From: Faecalibacterium prausnitzii
GTDB taxonomy: Bacteria > Bacillota > Clostridia > Oscillospirales > Ruminococcaceae
Direction of reading: 5' to 3'
DNA: 6,811 bases
Assembly (NCBI GenBank): GCA_002313795.1
Contig: DCCL01000250.1
Coordinates: 1 to 6,811 of the forward strand
Part shown: one piece after another, positions 5,752 to 6,811 of the stretch
Numbering within the stretch: the first letter of the stretch is position 1
How the letters are laid out: each line of letters starts with the position of its first letter
Translations under genes and position numbers: made by a program
Notes under the pieces: generated by a model
Databases searched by the model: none
The model's input: the letters and a program-made list of their open reading frames with translations, nothing else
Told to the model about the DNA's origin: nothing

Positions 5752-6576
5752 TCAGTTTTCGGCTTCCACCTTGCTCAGGAGGATGCGGTCATTGTCGAGA
5801 GCCTTACCGGCGCTCACCCGGAACTTCTCCAGCAGGTCATCCACGGTCATCCGGCTGCGCTCCTCGCCCTTGACGTCGAAGACGATGCGGCCTGCGTCCA
5901 TCATGAGGGTGCGATTGCCCAGCTCCAGCGCCTGATGCATATTATGGGTGACCATCAGGCAGGTGATGTGTTTTTCTGCCACGATGCTCTTGGTCAGGTT
6001 CAGGACTTTCTCGGCGGTGGCCGGGTCAAGGGCGGCAGTATGTTCATCCAGCAGCAGGAGCTTGGGGGTGACGAGGGTCGCCATCAGCAGGGTCAGAGCC
6101 TGACGCTGACCGCCCGAGAGCAGGCCCACAGGCTGTTTCATCCGGTCTTCCAGACCCATATCCAGCAGGGCCAGTTTTTCCCGGAAAAGCTCTTTATCCT
6201 TCCGGGAGATGCGGGAGAAGATGGCGTTGGGGGCCGTACCGGCGCGAAGGTAGGCCAGCGCCAGATTCTCCTCGATGGTCATATTGGGGGCCGTGCCCTT
6301 GAGGGGGTCCTGGAACAGGTGGCCGATGACCCGGCTGCGCTGATATTCCGGCGCAAAGGTGATGTCCTCGCCGCCCAGAACGATGCTGCCCTCATCGGCA
6401 ATGAAGCCGCCGGTGATGGCGTTGAACATGGTGGATTTGCCTGCGCCGTTGGAGCCGACGATGGTGGCAAAATCACCGGCTTCCATGGTCAGGTTGACGC
6501 CGTTCAGGGCAACTTTTTCATTGACGGTGCCGGGGTTGAAGGTCTTGTGCAGGCCGCGGAGTTCAAGCATTTCCAT
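5752..6576 (-). CDS. ABC importer ATP-binding protein, TrpZ-like (COG1101)
   Basis: This is the cytoplasmic ATPase of an ABC importer. The 274-residue product has Walker A GSNGAGKST (41-49), Q-loop Gln89 in LFQDPLKGTAPNMTIEENL, signature LSGGQ (153-157), Walker B LLLLDE (173-178) with an unusual following DEHTAALDP, and switch His211 in VTHNM. The opening LHKTFNPGTVNEKVALNGVNL, the GTAPNMTIEENLALAY stretch and DEHTAALDP are, from my knowledge of the family, typical of COG1101 ATPases that work with a COG4120 permease and a COG2984 binding protein, as in streptococcal TrpXYZ tryptophan uptake. The start at 6576 is preferred (AAGGAG ten bases upstream); ATG 6570 is an alternative, and the longer frame to 6681 runs through the permease. 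It begins one base after the permease stop. The substrate is not proven by sequence. Confidence 0.93.
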   Translation of the reverse strand: MEMLELRGLHKTFNPGTVNEKVALNGVNLTMEAGDFATIVGSNGAGKSTMFNAITGGFIADEGSIVLGGEDITFAPEYQRSRVIGHLFQDPLKGTAPNMTIEENLALAYLRAGTAPNAIFSRISRKDKELFREKLALLDMGLEDRMKQPVGLLSGGQRQALTLLMATLVTPKLLLLDEHTAALDPATAEKVLNLTKSIVAEKHITCLMVTHNMHQALELGNRTLMMDAGRIVFDVKGEERSRMTVDDLLEKFRVSAGKALDNDRILLSKVEAEN

Positions 6577-6577
6577 C

Positions 6578-6811
6578 TCACACACGCTCCTTCCGGGCAC
6601 GGGCCGCATTGCGGCGTTTCTCAAAGGCGATTTTCTCTTTGATGGCAGGCATCGAGATGGCCACGGCCACGATGATGGCACTTACCAGTTTCATCGCGGC
6701 GGCAGGGACATTGAACCGCAGGGCCACGGCCACGATAAAGCGGTAGAGACAGCTGCCGAACACCACGCCCAGCACCCGGCGCACCATGGTGCGCTTGCCC
6801 ACCAGCGTCTC
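6578..6811 (-). CDS. ABC importer permease, C-terminal part (TrpY-like, COG4120)
   Basis: Only the last 77 residues are in the window; the gene starts beyond the right edge. The visible part has two hydrophobic segments: VLGVVFGSCLYRFIVAVAL (near 13-31 of the fragment) and, after FNVPAAAMKL, VSAIIVAVAISMP. It then has a strongly basic cytoplasmic tail (EKIAFEKRRNAARARKERV). The YRFIxAxALR...P...MKLxSAIIVAxA pattern fits the C-terminus of membrane subunits of the COG4120 importer family. The stop is one base from the start of the ATPase gene, which is of the matching family, so both encode parts of one importer. The binding-protein gene is expected upstream, outside the window. Confidence 0.85.
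   Translation of the reverse strand, partial: ETLVGKRTMVRRVLGVVFGSCLYRFIVAVALRFNVPAAAMKLVSAIIVAVAISMPAIKEKIAFEKRRNAARARKERV

Noticed and set aside
5728..6642. A 304-codon plus-strand open frame opposite the ABC ATPase
   Set aside because: It begins inside the terminator hairpin and lies opposite a clear ATPase; no family features.
1..6811. CRISPR arrays, tRNA or rRNA genes, insertion sequences
   Set aside because: No regularly spaced repeats, cloverleaf-like sequences, rRNA signatures, or transposase frames with terminal repeats were seen on either strand.

Overview
The window looks like chromosomal DNA from a GC-rich Firmicute, probably a gut Oscillospiraceae/Ruminococcaceae member related to Faecalibacterium or Gemmiger. 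The reasons are the low-GC-Firmicutes gene order ylxM-ffh-rpsP-khpA-rimM-trmD, AGGAGG-type ribosome binding sites, sigma-A-type promoters, and strong GC bias at third codon positions. The genus is an inference from memory of protein style and composition.

Region 1 (1-3300, minus strand) is a housekeeping cluster for protein export and ribosome/tRNA maturation. A near-consensus promoter (3254-3282) drives ylxM, ffh, rpsP and khpA, ending at a strong intrinsic terminator (817-850). A second possible promoter overlaps that terminator and would start a rimM-trmD transcript whose leader opens with a large hairpin (767-797). trmD runs off the left edge. Compared with Bacillus subtilis, ylqD is missing between khpA and rimM.

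Region 2 (3301-5746, plus strand) is divergent from the first. It holds a two-gene unit: a cysteine-synthase-fold protein that has lost the PLP-binding lysine, and a MATE-family multidrug/solute exporter 31 bases downstream. It ends in a perfect 18-bp hairpin terminator shared with the convergent genes on the right.

Region 3 (5752-6811, minus strand) holds the end of an ABC importer operon. It has a permease C-terminus (cut by the window) followed after one base by its ATPase. Both resemble the TrpXYZ-type (COG4120/COG1101) substrate-binding-protein-dependent importers.

Most of the window is ordinary core genome. The observation most worth a second look is the cysteine-synthase-like protein with a degenerate active site, probably a pseudoenzyme, co-transcribed with a MATE exporter. 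No tRNA, rRNA, CRISPR array or mobile element was seen, and no gene-free stretch exceeds about 225 bases.
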